From contig CALWGE010000006.1 of NCBI GenBank assembly GCA_944378225.1, positions 1 to 64,000 on the forward strand: 64,000 nt of DNA. Direction: 5' to 3'. Of this stretch, positions 55,043 to 64,000 are shown in pieces (position 1 is the stretch's first letter; every line of letters starts with the position of its first letter). Under the pieces are notes generated by a model that was given only the letters and a program-made list of their open reading frames with translations, had not been told where the DNA came from and made no database searches. Position numbers and translations under genes: made by a program. This DNA is from an uncultured Merdimonas sp. Lineage in GTDB: Bacteria; Bacillota; Clostridia; Lachnospirales; Lachnospiraceae.

Positions 55043-57893
55043 CCCCTGCATTTTCCTGTTTCTTCGGCGCCAGATATTTTTTCAGATACTGTCCTGTATA
55101 GGAAATCTCCTGCCGGGCCACCTCTTCAGGCGTACCCGCTGCAATTACGGTACCGCCCCGATCTCCTCCTTCAGGTCCCATATCAATGATATAATCCGCC
55201 GTCTTAATCACATCCAGATTATGCTCAATAACTACCACGGTGTTGCCGCCTTCTGCCAGCCGCTGCAGTATCTCCGTCAGCTTATGCACATCCGCAAAAT
55301 GAAGACCTGTAGTAGGCTCATCCAGAATATAAATCGTCTTTCCTGTGCTGCGTCTGGACAACTCTGTGGCCAGCTTGATTCTCTGTGCCTCGCCGCCGGA
55401 CAAGGTTGTGGAAGGCTGTCCCAGCCTGATATAAGAGAGTCCCACATCATTCAGCGTCTCTATCTTTCTTCGAATAGAAGGCACGGACTCGAAAAACTCC
55501 AGAGCCTCTTCCACTGTCATATTAAGTACATCGTAAATACTCTTTCCTTTATACTTAACCTCCAGCGTCTCCCGGTTATAACGCTTTCCCTGGCACACCT
55601 CACAGGGTACATAGACGTCCGGCAGAAAGTGCATCTCAATCTTGATAATTCCGTCTCCGGAACAGGCTTCACAGCGTCCGCCCTTCACATTAAAGCTGAA
55701 ACGTCCTTTCTTATAACCACGGCTCTTGGCATCCGGAGTGGCCGCAAACAAATCCCTGATCTGGTCGAACACACCAGTGTAGGTAGCCGGATTGGAACGG
55801 GGCGTACGTCCGATGGGGGACTGGTCAATGGCAATCACCTTATCCAGCTGCTCCACGCCCTCAATGCTTTTGTATCTTCCCGGAATTGTTCTGGCCCGGT
55901 TCAGCTTTTTCGCCAGAGTCTTATAAAGAATCTCATTCACCAGAGAACTCTTTCCGGAACCGGAAACGCCCGTCACACAGGTCATTACTCCCAGCGGGAA
56001 ACTTACGTCTGCATTTTTCAGATTGTTTTCCGCCGCACCTTTAATGGTCAGCCAGCCTGTGGGCGTCCGGCGCTTCTCCGGAACCGGAATCTGAAGACGG
56101 CCGCTTAAGTAGGCCCCTGTTATGGATTCCGGACAGGCCATGATCTCTTCCGCCGTACCGGCAGCTACCAGCTGTCCGCCATGTTCTCCCGCACCCGGAC
56201 CGATATCCACGATATAGTCCGCTGCAAACATGGTATCCTCATCATGCTCCACCACAATCAGCGTATTTCCAAGATCCCTCAGACGCTTCAGAGTAGCCAG
56301 CAGCTTGTCATTATCTCTCTGATGAAGACCAATGCTGGGTTCATCCAGAATATAGGCCACGCCTACCAGTCCGGAGCCTATCTGGGTTGCCAGCCGGATT
56401 CTCTGCGCCTCGCCGCCGGACAGCGTCCCTGTGGCCCGGGCCAGAGTAAGGTAATCCAGTCCCACATCCACCAGAAAACCAATCCGGGCACGAATCTCCT
56501 TGAGAATCTGTGCTCCAATCAGCTCCTGCTGCGGGGTCAGCTTCAGATCCTGCAGAAAATCATAGAGCTTACGCACAGACATAGCCGTTATTTCAGCAAT
56601 ATTCTTATCGGCCACGGTCACGGCAAGAGAGGTCTTTTTCAGACGCTGGCCGCCGCAGGTCTTACAGGGAGTGATCCGCATAAAGGTCTCATATTCCTGC
56701 TTCATAATATCAGAGCCTGTCTCACGATAACGCCGCTCCACATTTTTAATCAGACCTTCAAAAACCACATCATAAACTCCCTGGCTTTTCTGTCCTCTGT
56801 AGTGGACTTTTACATTGCGTCCGTCCGTTCCGTGGAGCAGCATATGCCGGATTTCCTGAGGCAAATCCTGATAGGGTGTGCTCAGGTCAAATTTATACTC
56901 TTCTGACAGAGCCTTCAGCAGCGCATAGGTAAAACTGGATGGATCCGTACAGGACTGCCAGCCCATCACTGTGATGGCTCCCTCTGCGATACTTAAGGAT
57001 TTATCCGGAATCATCAAATCCTCGTCAAATTCCATTTTATATCCCAGACCATAACAGTCCGGGCAGGCGCCGAAAGGATTATTGAACGAAAAACTCCGGG
57101 GTTCAATCTCCTCCATACTGATACCGCAGTCCGGGCAGGCGTAACTGGAACTGAAGGTCATGATTTCGCTGTTCTCTCCAACCGTCTCCACCACCAGCAG
57201 ACCGTCGGACAGATTGAGAACTGTCTCAATGGAGTCTGCCAGACGCCGTTCAATGCCAGGCTTCACCACCAGACGATCCACCACAATCTCAATCAGATGC
57301 TTAATGTTTTTCTCCAGTTTGATTTCCTCGGAAAGCTCATAAAGATTTCCGTCAATCTTTACGCGGACAAAACCGCTTTTGCGAGCCTGCTCCAGCACTT
57401 TTACATGCTCTCCCTTACGCCCCTTGACCACCGGCGCCAGAAGCTGGATTCGGGTCCGTTCCGGCAGAGTCATGATCTGATCGACCATCTGATCCACACT
57501 CTGTTTTTTAATCTCTTTGCCGCATTTAGGGCAGTGGGGAATTCCGATCCTCGCATAGAGGAGACGGAAATAATCGTAAATCTCTGTCACGGTTCCCACT
57601 GTGGATCGCGGGTTGCGGTTTGTGGACTTCTGATCGATGGAAATAGCCGGAGACAGACCTTCAATACTTTCCACATTGGGCTTCTCCATCTGCCCCAGGA
57701 ACTGGCGGGCATAGGAAGAAAGGGACTCCATATACCTTCTCTGCCCCTCCGCATAAATGGTATCAAAAGCCAGTGATGATTTTCCGGAACCGCTCAGGCC
57801 CGTCAGCACCACGAATTTATCTCTGGGAATCTCCAAATCCAGATTCTTCAGGTTATGTTCATTTGCTCCTCTGATTCTGATACTGTTTTTCAT
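55035..57893 (-). CDS. uvrA: Excinuclease ABC subunit A
   Basis: The 952-aa ATPase finds DNA damage and loads UvrB. It has two ABC modules (Walker [15 protein letters not shown] and [13 protein letters not shown]; signatures [12 protein letters not shown] and [12 protein letters not shown]) and the Cys-rich zinc sites (CPDC...CPDC and CEAC...CEVC). ATG 57893 follows AGAGGAG and gives the standard [17 protein letters not shown] start; the longer frame is rejected. It follows uvrB by about 90 bases. Confidence 0.97.
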   Translation of the reverse strand: MKNSIRIRGANEHNLKNLDLEIPRDKFVVLTGLSGSGKSSLAFDTIYAEGQRRYMESLSSYARQFLGQMEKPNVESIEGLSPAISIDQKSTNRNPRSTVGTVTEIYDYFRLLYARIGIPHCPKCGKEIKKQSVDQMVDQIMTLPERTRIQLLAPVVKGRKGEHVKVLEQARKSGFVRVKIDGNLYELSEEIKLEKNIKHLIEIVVDRLVVKPGIERRLADSIETVLNLSDGLLVVETVGENSEIMTFSSSYACPDCGISMEEIEPRSFSFNNPFGACPDCYGLGYKMEFDEDLMIPDKSLSIAEGAITVMGWQSCTDPSSFTYALLKALSEEYKFDLSTPYQDLPQEIRHMLLHGTDGRNVKVHYRGQKSQGVYDVVFEGLIKNVERRYRETGSDIMKQEYETFMRITPCKTCGGQRLKKTSLAVTVADKNIAEITAMSVRKLYDFLQDLKLTPQQELIGAQILKEIRARIGFLVDVGLDYLTLARATGTLSGGEAQRIRLATQIGSGLVGVAYILDEPSIGLHQRDNDKLLATLKRLRDLGNTLIVVEHDEDTMFAADYIVDIGPGAGEHGGQLVAAGTAEEIMACPESITGAYLSGRLQIPVPEKRRTPTGWLTIKGAAENNLKNADVSFPLGVMTCVTGVSGSGKSSLVNEILYKTLAKKLNRARTIPGRYKSIEGVEQLDKVIAIDQSPIGRTPRSNPATYTGVFDQIRDLFAATPDAKSRGYKKGRFSFNVKGGRCEACSGDGIIKIEMHFLPDVYVPCEVCQGKRYNRETLEVKYKGKSIYDVLNMTVEEALEFFESVPSIRRKIETLNDVGLSYIRLGQPSTTLSGGEAQRIKLATELSRRSTGKTIYILDEPTTGLHFADVHKLTEILQRLAEGGNTVVVIEHNLDVIKTADYIIDMGPEGGDRGGTVIAAGTPEEVARQEISYTGQYLKKYLAPKKQENAGVV

Positions 57894-57983
57894 AATACTC
57901 CTCTTTATCTTTTGCCTGATAGCCTGCACGGAAACACGAAAAATATTCCACTCCGGATCTGTCCTCAGACAGTCTGTATATTT

Positions 57984-59963
57984 TTACAGATCAGCAAGCT
58001 GTTTTTTCAGTTCAATCATCTTGTCACGCAGTTCTGCGGCCAGCTCAAAATTCAGTTCCGCAGCTGCCTTCTTCATCTTCTTGTCGATATCCGCAATCAG
58101 CTTCTCCAGTTCCTTCTTGCTCATGGACTCCGGATCCTTCTCGAACTGAAGCTCCTCCCTGGCGATTTCCTTTGAAATGCTGATCAGCTCCCGCACGGAT
58201 TTCTGTATCGTCTTCGGCGTAATACCGTGTTCTTTATTATAAGCCTCCTGGATAGCCCGGCGTCGCTCCGTCTCGTCGATGGCCAGCCGCATGGAATCTG
58301 TAACGGTATCCGCGTACATAATCACATGGCCTTCACTGTTGCGGGCGGCGCGTCCGATAGTCTGAATCAACGATACCTCGGAACGCAGGAATCCCTCCTT
58401 GTCCGCATCCAGAATAGCCACCAGTGTCACCTCGGGAATATCCAGACCTTCCCGGAGCAGATTGATTCCCACCAGAACGTCGAACACATCCAGCCGCATA
58501 TCCCGGATAATCTGCGTACGTTCCAGGGTATCAATATCCGAGTGCAGGTATTTGACCCGGATGCCAAGCTCCCGCATATAATCCGTCAGATCCTCCGCCA
58601 TCCGTTTCGTCAGCGTGGTAATCAGAATCTTATGGCCTGCTGCCACCTCCTTGTTTACCTCTCCCACCAGGTCGTCAATCTGGCCTTCCACCGGACGTAC
58701 TTCCACCTTCGGATCCAAAAGACCTGTGGGCCGGATCACCTGTTCTGCCCGCAGCATCTCGTGGTCCGCCTCATACTCTCCCGGCGTCGCCGATACGAAC
58801 AGGATCTGGTCAATTTTACTTTCAAATTCCCCGAAGTTCAGGGGCCGGTTATCCATGGCTGACGGCAGCCGGAAACCGTAATCCACCAGCGTTTTCTTTC
58901 TGGACTGGTCTCCGGCGAACATGCCCCGGATCTGGGGAACCGTCTTATGAGACTCGTCGATGATAATCAGGAAATCATCGGGGAAATAGTCCATCAGCGT
59001 ATTGGGCGGTGTCCCGGGCGCATACCCTGCCAGATGGCGGGAATAGTTCTCGATGCCGGAACAGAAGCCTGTTTCTTTCAGCATTTCTATATCAAAGTTT
59101 GTCCGCTCCGCGATCCTCTGAGCCTCCAGAAGCTTATCCTCGCTCTTAAAATACCGGACCCGCTCCTCCAGTTCCTGCTCAATGGCGGCTGCGGCCCGTT
59201 TAATCTGCTCCGCAGGCACCACATAATGAGAGGCCGGGAAAATGGCAACATGGTTCAGCTCTTCCTTGATTTCTCCGGTCAGAACATCTATCCGCGTAAT
59301 CCGGTCAATCTCGTCTCCAAAGAACTCCACACGAACCGCCGTGTCTGCCTCGTTGGCAGGAATGATCTCCACGCAGTCCCCCCGCACCCGGAAGGTTCCG
59401 CGCTTAAAATCCATATCGTTCCGGTCATACTGAATATCCACCAGCTGCCGCAGTACCTCATCGCGATCCTTCTCCATGCCAGGGCGCAGAGAAACCATCA
59501 TCTTCTCAAAATTCTCCGGCTCACCCAGGCCATAGATACAGGACACGGAAGACACGATAATCACGTCCCGCCGCTCGATGAGGGCGGCTGTGGCCGACAG
59601 CCGCAGCTTGTCAATCTCATCATTGATGGAGGAGTCCTTGGCAATATAAGTATCCGTGGAAGGCACATAGGCCTCCGGCTGGTAGTAATCGTAATAGGAT
59701 ACAAAATACTCCACTGCGTTCTCGGGGAAGAACTCCTTAAACTCCCCGTAGAGCTGCGCGGCGAGGGTTTTATTGTGGGCAATAATCAGGGTCGGCTTGT
59801 TCAGAGCCTGGATAATATTTGCCATGGTAAACGTCTTGCCGGATCCCGTAACCCCCAGTAACGTCTGGGCCTGATTGCCTTCCCGGAACCCTTCCACCAG
59901 CTTTTCAATAGCCTGGGGCTGGTCGCCGGTAGGGGCATATTCACTGTGTAATTTAAACTCCAT
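57984..59963 (-). CDS. uvrB: Excinuclease ABC subunit B
   Basis: The 659-aa helicase-like protein verifies damage with UvrA and recruits UvrC. Motifs: P-loop [13 protein letters not shown], the beta-hairpin [23 protein letters not shown], and QTIGRAARN. The C-terminal UVR motif ([19 protein letters not shown]) binds UvrC. ATG 59963 follows GGGAGG and gives [19 protein letters not shown]; the frame upstream to 60035 is leader. It leads the uvrBA operon behind an extended -10 promoter and a LexA-like site. Confidence 0.97.
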   Translation of the reverse strand: MEFKLHSEYAPTGDQPQAIEKLVEGFREGNQAQTLLGVTGSGKTFTMANIIQALNKPTLIIAHNKTLAAQLYGEFKEFFPENAVEYFVSYYDYYQPEAYVPSTDTYIAKDSSINDEIDKLRLSATAALIERRDVIIVSSVSCIYGLGEPENFEKMMVSLRPGMEKDRDEVLRQLVDIQYDRNDMDFKRGTFRVRGDCVEIIPANEADTAVRVEFFGDEIDRITRIDVLTGEIKEELNHVAIFPASHYVVPAEQIKRAAAAIEQELEERVRYFKSEDKLLEAQRIAERTNFDIEMLKETGFCSGIENYSRHLAGYAPGTPPNTLMDYFPDDFLIIIDESHKTVPQIRGMFAGDQSRKKTLVDYGFRLPSAMDNRPLNFGEFESKIDQILFVSATPGEYEADHEMLRAEQVIRPTGLLDPKVEVRPVEGQIDDLVGEVNKEVAAGHKILITTLTKRMAEDLTDYMRELGIRVKYLHSDIDTLERTQIIRDMRLDVFDVLVGINLLREGLDIPEVTLVAILDADKEGFLRSEVSLIQTIGRAARNSEGHVIMYADTVTDSMRLAIDETERRRAIQEAYNKEHGITPKTIQKSVRELISISKEIAREELQFEKDPESMSKKELEKLIADIDKKMKKAAAELNFELAAELRDKMIELKKQLADL

Positions 59964-60187
59964 CTGCTGCTTTTCCTCCCTGAAAACCGTAACCAAAAGT
60001 TCGTGTATTAGACAAAAATTCATAAAAAGAGCCATTTTTGTCTTGCCTAACGGGCAAACTTTTTTATTTTACGAATGAAGGTCACCAAAACGTATTTGTC
60101 ACGCTCAGAACCCGCGGTTCTTCGCTGCCGACCAGAGACAAGCAAATGCTTCCTTCGGTCGCGCTTGCTTTTCTTCCAGTCAGGCAA
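59964..60187 (-). promoter_or_regulatory. Long uvrB leader with hairpins
   Basis: About 215 bases lie between the promoter and the uvrB ATG. They contain GACAAAAAT/ATTTTTGTC (60011-60019 with 60033-60041), TTGCC/GGCAA (about 60043-60056) and AGAACC/GGTTCT (60107-60121). On the plus strand the TTGCC/GGCAA hairpin is followed by T-rich sequence. I see no supported gene here. Confidence 0.4.
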
Positions 60188-60216
60188 ATTATAGCATGGA
60201 AAATAAAAAAAGTATA
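60188..60216 (-). promoter_or_regulatory. uvrB promoter with extended -10
   Basis: TGCTATAAT: TATAAT at 60188-60193 preceded by TG at 60195-60196. The -35 (TATACT, 60211-60216) is poor and lies in the 3' arm of the upstream terminator. Confidence 0.6.
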
Positions 60217-60262
60217 GCCACAGTTCAGAACATTCGTTCTTTTTTCTACTGCTATACTTTTT
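60202..60262 (-). terminator. Intrinsic terminator of the OppF-like gene
   Basis: AAAAAGTATAGC (60207-60218) pairs with GCTATACTTTTT (60251-60262), and a U-rich run follows on the minus strand. Confidence 0.82.
60227..60240. promoter_or_regulatory. Candidate LexA (SOS) box upstream of uvrBA
   Basis: AGAACATTCGTTCT contains GAAC-N4-GTTC, the core of the Gram-positive LexA operator. It lies just upstream of the uvrB -35, in the tip of the terminator hairpin. uvrBA is a common SOS target. Confidence 0.55.
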
Positions 60263-60417
60263 AGTATGTTCATCATTCTAATAGATAGTCATCTTCGAAA
60301 ATGACCATATCTATATTTTCTGTCTGAATTTCATCGTTTTGCATCGCCCCGTCTATTTAGATATCAATTATATAGATGACCAACGATTAGCCAACTCTAC
60401 AGTTTCCAGACGTTTTC
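60263..60417. other. Spacer after the OppF-like gene with a 23-codon ORF
   Basis: On the minus strand 60273-60344 reads as a 23-aa acidic peptide (MQNDEIQTEN... ending DDYLLE). The ribosome-binding site is weak (GGGG). It could be a tiny peptide gene or chance. Confidence 0.25.
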
Positions 60418-61212
60418 TTAATACGGAAATGTTATCATGGCTTCTTTTAGTTTTCTTGTATAAAGACATTCTGATTTTTCAAAAATGTATTCTGGACTTC
60501 CTTCATCCAGAATCTTTCCATCTTTCATGACAAGAATTCGATCTGAGATTTTTCTGACTACGGAAAGATCATGTGTAATAAAAATCAAACTCATATTCCG
60601 TTCTGTCTTCTGCTTCATCAGAAGCTCAAGTATTTGTCCCTGCACAGAAACATCCAGGGCCGACACGATTTCATCAGCCACAAGAACCCGGGGTCTGAGG
60701 GCAAGAGCCCTTGCAATGGCAAGACGCTGAAGCTGTCCTCCAGAAAATTCGCAGGGATAACGATCCAGAAATTCCGGCTGCAATTCACAGCTTCTGAGTA
60801 TTTCTTCCAGATAACCCCGCAAAGATTTTCCATTCGTGGAAATATGATGACAGCGAATCCCTTCTGAGAGAGTATCTATCAGTTTCTTTCTCGGATCCAT
60901 ACTTCCAAATGGATTCTGTCCTATAAGCTGAATATAAGGCCGCAAGCAGCGAAATTTCTTTTCTTTCATATCCAGGATATTCTGCCCCTCAAAATAGATT
61001 TCTCCTGCATTTGGCTTTACTAATTTTACGATCATTTTTGCCAGCGTTGACTTTCCGCATCCGGATTCTCCTACCAGTCCCAGTGTCTCTCCCTGATACA
61101 GTTCAAAACTCACATCTCTGACTGCTGCAAAAGTTTCTGTTTCCTGAAGCCAGCTGCGTCCGCATATATATTCTTTTCTAAGATTTTTTATACTTAATAC
61201 AGATTCTTTCAT
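60418..61212 (-). CDS. Peptide/nickel-type ABC transporter ATP-binding protein (OppF/DppF-like)
   Basis: The 264-aa ATPase has Walker A GLVGESGCGKSTLAK, the Q-loop IGQNPFGSMDPR, the signature EFSGGQLQRLAIARAL, Walker B VLVADEIVSALD and the H-loop ITHDLSVV. It is intact but isolated: its usual OppD-like partner survives only as a C-terminal fragment directly upstream, and no permease or binding protein is present. It would be functional only if it energises a transporter encoded elsewhere. Confidence 0.88.
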   Translation of the reverse strand: MKESVLSIKNLRKEYICGRSWLQETETFAAVRDVSFELYQGETLGLVGESGCGKSTLAKMIVKLVKPNAGEIYFEGQNILDMKEKKFRCLRPYIQLIGQNPFGSMDPRKKLIDTLSEGIRCHHISTNGKSLRGYLEEILRSCELQPEFLDRYPCEFSGGQLQRLAIARALALRPRVLVADEIVSALDVSVQGQILELLMKQKTERNMSLIFITHDLSVVRKISDRILVMKDGKILDEGSPEYIFEKSECLYTRKLKEAMITFPY

Positions 61213-61227
61213 ATCTCTTTTCTATCC

Positions 61228-61416
61228 TCACTGCATGCCTGCAAGCTTTCGTGTTCCTTCTATCAGCTGTCTGGTATAAATTTCTTTTGGATTTGAAAAG
61301 ACATCTTTTACCGATCCCCGTTCTATAATTTCGCCCTGGTTCATGACCAGGACATCATCACAGAGCATATCAACAAGTCCCAGATTATGACTGATAAACA
61401 GAAGAGAAGCCGGATA
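61228..61416 (-). pseudogene. OppD/DppD-like ABC ATPase, C-terminal fragment
   Basis: The frame reads PASLLFISHNLGLVDMLCDD, then VLVMNQGEIIERG and IYTRQLIEGTRKL, ending in TGA at 61228. This is the H-loop onward of an OppD-type ATPase. Walker A, the signature and Walker B are missing, lost at a junction near 61410. It ends 16 bases before the OppF-like ATG, the normal order of such operons. Confidence 0.8.
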
Positions 61417-61544
61417 TAACTTTGCTGTCCCTCTTTACGAAGGGATATGTATTTTCCTCGTTTACAACAATACCCCTCCTGCTCCAGAAGACAGAGGAAT
61501 GTTTCAAAATCTTTTGGTTTCTTTTCAAACCACATGCTCCACAT
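61407..61544 (-). pseudogene. Relaxase (MobA/VirD2-type) internal fragment
   Basis: Forty-six codons read KDFETFLCLLEQEGYCCKRG, then KYISLRKEGQQSYIRL, which resemble the segment GYEVKRGKHISFRGEGQ found in relaxases of clostridial conjugative elements. Nothing of the catalytic Tyr or His region is present. The frame runs straight into out-of-frame OppD sequence, marking a recombination scar. Confidence 0.6.
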
Positions 61545-61549
61545 TGTGT

Positions 61550-61588
61550 TTAAAAGTTAAGCCGACAGAACAGTGTCCTGCCGGCTTA
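61550..61588 (-). terminator. Intrinsic terminator of the P1B-like ATPase gene
   Basis: TAAGCCGACAG (61558-61568) pairs with CTGCCGGCTTA (61578-61588); the mismatch becomes a G-U pair in minus-strand RNA, and a short U-run follows. Confidence 0.82.
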
Positions 61589-61603
61589 TCGCCATATATA
61601 TAA

Positions 61604-63685
61604 TTACTCCTCTGTCAATAAATTACTCATGCTTCTCAAACTAATCGCAAGTGTAGACGTATTGTGCAGCAAAGCAGATGTTGTTGGTTGAATCATCCCT
61701 GCTGCACCCAGAAATATCAGTGCTCCGTTAATGCTTACAATCCCTTTGTAATTTCCCTTAATACGCTGCATCATAGCATCGGACAATCGTTTCAGCATTA
61801 CTATTCCACGCAAATCTTCTGCAGCAATCGTAATATCCGCAATCTCCCGGGCCAGCTCTGCCCCGTCGCTGATCGCAATTCCTGCATCCGCAGCCGAAAG
61901 AGCAGGCGAATCATTGATCCCGTCTCCGATCATCACAACTTTTTTCCCCGCAGCTTTCTCTTTTTCAATAAATTCTGCTTTATCTTCCGGAAGTACTTCA
62001 GCATAATACTCGTCCACCCCAACACGTCTTGCAATCGAAGCAGCAGTACGTTCACTGTCTCCGGTCATCATAACGATCTTAGAAATTCCTTCTTCCCTCA
62101 GCATCTCCACCATATCTTTTGCTTCATTCCTGAGAGGATCTTCAATACAAATCACCGCTGTCAATTCTCCGTCAATGGCAAGATAAAGATGAGAATATTC
62201 CTCTGGAAGCATATCAAATTTCTTCTGGTATATTTCTCGTATTTTACACTGTTCATCTTCAAACACAAAATGACTGCTTCCAATCACTGCCTTTTTCCCA
62301 TCAATATAAGAAGAAATCCCATGCGCCACGATATAATTCACTTTAGAGTGCATTTCCTCATGATATAACCCTCTTTTTCTGGCAGCATCTACTACTGCTT
62401 TTGCCATAGAATGCGGAAAATGTTCTTCCAGGCATGCTGCAATGCGGAGTGCTTCTGTTTCCGAATAATCGCCAAACACAATAATTTCCCTTACTGTTGG
62501 TTTAGCTTCTGTCAGCGTTCCCGTCTTATCAAATACAATGGTATCTGCTTCAGCAATTGCTTCCAGATACTTACCTCCTTTCACTGTAATTCCCAACTGT
62601 CCAGCCTGCCGAATCGCGGAAAGCACAGTGATCGGCATAGCCAGTTTTAATGCGCAGGAAAAATCCACCATAAGAACCGAGAGTGCTTTTGTTGCATTAC
62701 GGGTCAACAACCCTACAATACCTGTTCCAAGAAGTGTATAGGGAACCAGACGGTCTGCCAAGTGTTCCGCTTTGCTTTCCAACGAGGATTTCAATTTTTC
62801 TGAATCTTCAATCATCGCCACGATCTTCTCATATCTTGTAGAACCTGATACAGCTCTAACTGAAATTTCCAGCTCGCCTTCTTCCATGACTGTTCCGGCA
62901 AACACAGCCCGTCCTTTTGTTCTTCGTACCCGACTGGATTCCCCTGGCAAAGCTGCCTGATTAACCATTCCCTCTCCCGCAGACACCTCTCCATCAAAAG
63001 GAATCACATTTCCCATATGTATCACAACAGTATCTCCCGGCATGATATCCGAAGAAGGAACAAGAATTTCTTGCTCTCCTTTTTTCAACCATACTTGTTG
63101 CGCATTCAATGTCATGCTACGTGCAAGATCTCCAACAGATTTTTTATGTGTCCACTCCTCTAATAATTCTCCAATTCCCAAAAGGAACATGACTGACCCT
63201 GCAGTATTAAAATCCCCACGCAGCATGGATACTCCGATCGCTGTAGCATCTAATACCGGAACTTCGATCTTCCTTCTTGCCAGGCACCGAATCCCCTTTC
63301 CAATATACTGGACAGCCTTGAAAGTAAGCCAAATTTTTCTTACTGGATTTGGAAGAATCAATTTCCCTCCGTAATGAAGAAAAATTTTTGAGATCAACTT
63401 TTCTCTGTACGCAGAACTTACGGAACGTCCAGAGCAAGATAATACATTTTCCGGCACATCTTTTTTCTCAAAAGAAAACTTTCTTAATCTGTCAATCAGT
63501 TCTTCCCTGTCTCCTGTATAATAGATCACAGCGTCAGCGGTGCGTTCATATACTTTGACACTGGTAATATCTTTCTGCTTTTCAAAAGTCCAGCAAAGAA
63601 TATCCGCCTCCGCACATGTTATCCTATTTCGGATAACATGAATGCGGAGACGGCCTTTCACTTCATGTTTAATAATAAATTTCAT
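61604..63685 (-). CDS. P1B-like heavy-metal P-type ATPase with atypical metal motif
   Basis: The 693-aa protein has the P-type core: PGES at 247-250 (in place of TGES), DKTGT at 386-390, MTGDSERTA and GDGINDSPALSAAD. The N-terminus (about 1-75) looks like a heavy-metal-associated fold (VKGRLRIHVIRNR) but lacks the CxxC pair. The membrane motif that is CPC in copper/zinc pumps reads SCA at 343-345 (DFSCALKLAMP). The metal is therefore not predictable, and Fe or Mn export is possible. It begins two bases after the small gene upstream, which it accompanies. Confidence 0.88.
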   Translation of the reverse strand: MKFIIKHEVKGRLRIHVIRNRITCAEADILCWTFEKQKDITSVKVYERTADAVIYYTGDREELIDRLRKFSFEKKDVPENVLSCSGRSVSSAYREKLISKIFLHYGGKLILPNPVRKIWLTFKAVQYIGKGIRCLARRKIEVPVLDATAIGVSMLRGDFNTAGSVMFLLGIGELLEEWTHKKSVGDLARSMTLNAQQVWLKKGEQEILVPSSDIMPGDTVVIHMGNVIPFDGEVSAGEGMVNQAALPGESSRVRRTKGRAVFAGTVMEEGELEISVRAVSGSTRYEKIVAMIEDSEKLKSSLESKAEHLADRLVPYTLLGTGIVGLLTRNATKALSVLMVDFSCALKLAMPITVLSAIRQAGQLGITVKGGKYLEAIAEADTIVFDKTGTLTEAKPTVREIIVFGDYSETEALRIAACLEEHFPHSMAKAVVDAARKRGLYHEEMHSKVNYIVAHGISSYIDGKKAVIGSSHFVFEDEQCKIREIYQKKFDMLPEEYSHLYLAIDGELTAVICIEDPLRNEAKDMVEMLREEGISKIVMMTGDSERTAASIARRVGVDEYYAEVLPEDKAEFIEKEKAAGKKVVMIGDGINDSPALSAADAGIAISDGAELAREIADITIAAEDLRGIVMLKRLSDAMMQRIKGNYKGIVSINGALIFLGAAGMIQPTTSALLHNTSTLAISLRSMSNLLTEE

Positions 63686-63687
63686 TC

Positions 63688-63990
63688 TTATTCGTTCTCT
63701 TCCTGCTCTGCCGCACCAACTTCATCAAGAGCATCGTCTTTTACCTTCTCCGCTTCTTCTGCTGCACGCTTTTCATTAATCTGCTGTGCCTCTGCAAGAA
63801 TATCTTCTGCATTCTCCTGTATAACAGTAGCTATCTCCATTGCACAATCCTTTGCCCGCAGCGCTGCTGCCGTACAATATGTATACACTTTCTTCGCGTC
63901 TTTACTGGAAAGAACTTTTACGCCCACTGTTCCAAACAAAACACCTCCAAAAAAACAGCCGATTTTCTTTAACGCAGAATCACTAAACAT
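63688..63990 (-). CDS. Small membrane-anchored partner protein (DUF6110-like)
   Basis: The 100-aa protein has one N-terminal hydrophobic segment with small residues (IGCFFGGVLFGTVGVKVL), an amphipathic helical middle (DAKKVYTYCTAAALRAKDCAM) and a long Glu/Ala/Lys helix. I associate it with DUF6110, from memory. It is two bases upstream of the P1B-like ATPase gene, so they are co-translated. A role as an accessory or metal-sensing subunit is inference. The ATG is ten bases from the window end, so its promoter is not visible. Confidence 0.72.
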   Translation of the reverse strand: MFSDSALKKIGCFFGGVLFGTVGVKVLSSKDAKKVYTYCTAAALRAKDCAMEIATVIQENAEDILAEAQQINEKRAAEEAEKVKDDALDEVGAAEQEENE

Positions 63991-64000
63991 AATACATTCC

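Noticed and set aside
60107..60121. AGAACCCGCGGTTCT as a second LexA box
   Set aside because: The half-sites are five bases apart instead of four, and it lies well inside the uvrB leader; more likely a hairpin.
60082..60276. 64-codon minus-strand frame between uvrB and the OppF-like gene
   Set aside because: It runs through the terminator hairpin and the uvrB promoter and has no family resemblance.
61341..61544. 67-codon frame as an intact gene
   Set aside because: Its first part resembles a relaxase and its last part is OppD sequence in the wrong frame, so it is a chimera across a scar.

Overview
The window looks like a chromosomal segment of a gut-type Clostridia species, most likely Lachnospiraceae (Blautia/Mediterraneibacter/Ruminococcus-like). 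The evidence is a rpsL-rpsG str-operon edge, WhiA/Crh/RapZ genes in a Bacillus-like order, a lysyl-tRNA synthetase with a fused C-terminal tRNA-binding domain, strong AGGAGG ribosome-binding sites, moderate G+C, and several small uncharacterised families that I associate with Lachnospiraceae. The genus call is inference. No rRNA, tRNA, CRISPR array or complete insertion sequence was seen.

Layout. 1-1671: start of rpsG, rpsL, and an MBL-fold hydrolase. 1816-14278: a raffinose/melibiose-type sugar module on the minus strand (binding protein, two permeases, GH36 alpha-galactosidase, a small membrane protein, an amylosucrase-like GH13 enzyme, MsmK-type ATPase). It diverges from an AraC regulator, which is followed by a ParB-like/BMP fusion gene and a phosphoesterase. 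14575-25638: L,D-transpeptidase, Mg2+ P-type ATPase with a long structured leader, dihydrolipoyl dehydrogenase, CobW-like GTPase overlapping glycerol kinase, ferredoxin-type aldo/keto reductase and an AI-2E-family permease. 25763-28240: an AT-rich accessory patch holding a 5'-truncated TspO remnant, a membrane protein, and a HipA/CtkA-like kinase with an HTH partner behind a repeated operator. 28366-36806: housekeeping cluster lysS-greA-dusB-lgt-birA-argF-patatin with small conserved genes between. 36939-41071: SPFH/NfeD pair, CPBP protease, SleB-like cell-wall hydrolase and an XRE regulator. 41317-48155: aconitase-family hydratase, a two-component system and DegV. 48189-59963: nadE-hslO-methyltransferase, then crh-whiA-rapZ-murB and uvrA-uvrB. 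60036-64000: a second accessory patch with an OppF-like ATPase, an OppD fragment joined to a relaxase fragment, and a P1B-like ATPase with a small partner gene.

How it works together. The sugar module would import alpha-galactosides, remove galactose with GH36 and use the released sucrose with the GH13 enzyme, under AraC control at a palindrome-rich divergent promoter. The crh-whiA-rapZ block ties carbon-catabolite signalling to cell-wall and division control, but its HPr-like protein has Glu where HPr has the phosphorylated His, and its RapZ lacks the Walker A lysine.

A recurrent theme is very compact transcription signals. At rpsL and mgtA the -35 box sits in the loop of a hairpin located behind the preceding gene. 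At the methyltransferase gene and uvrB it touches or overlaps the terminator. At greA and murB the -35 lies on the final codons or stop of the preceding gene. All start sites, promoters and operators were read by eye; no searches were run.
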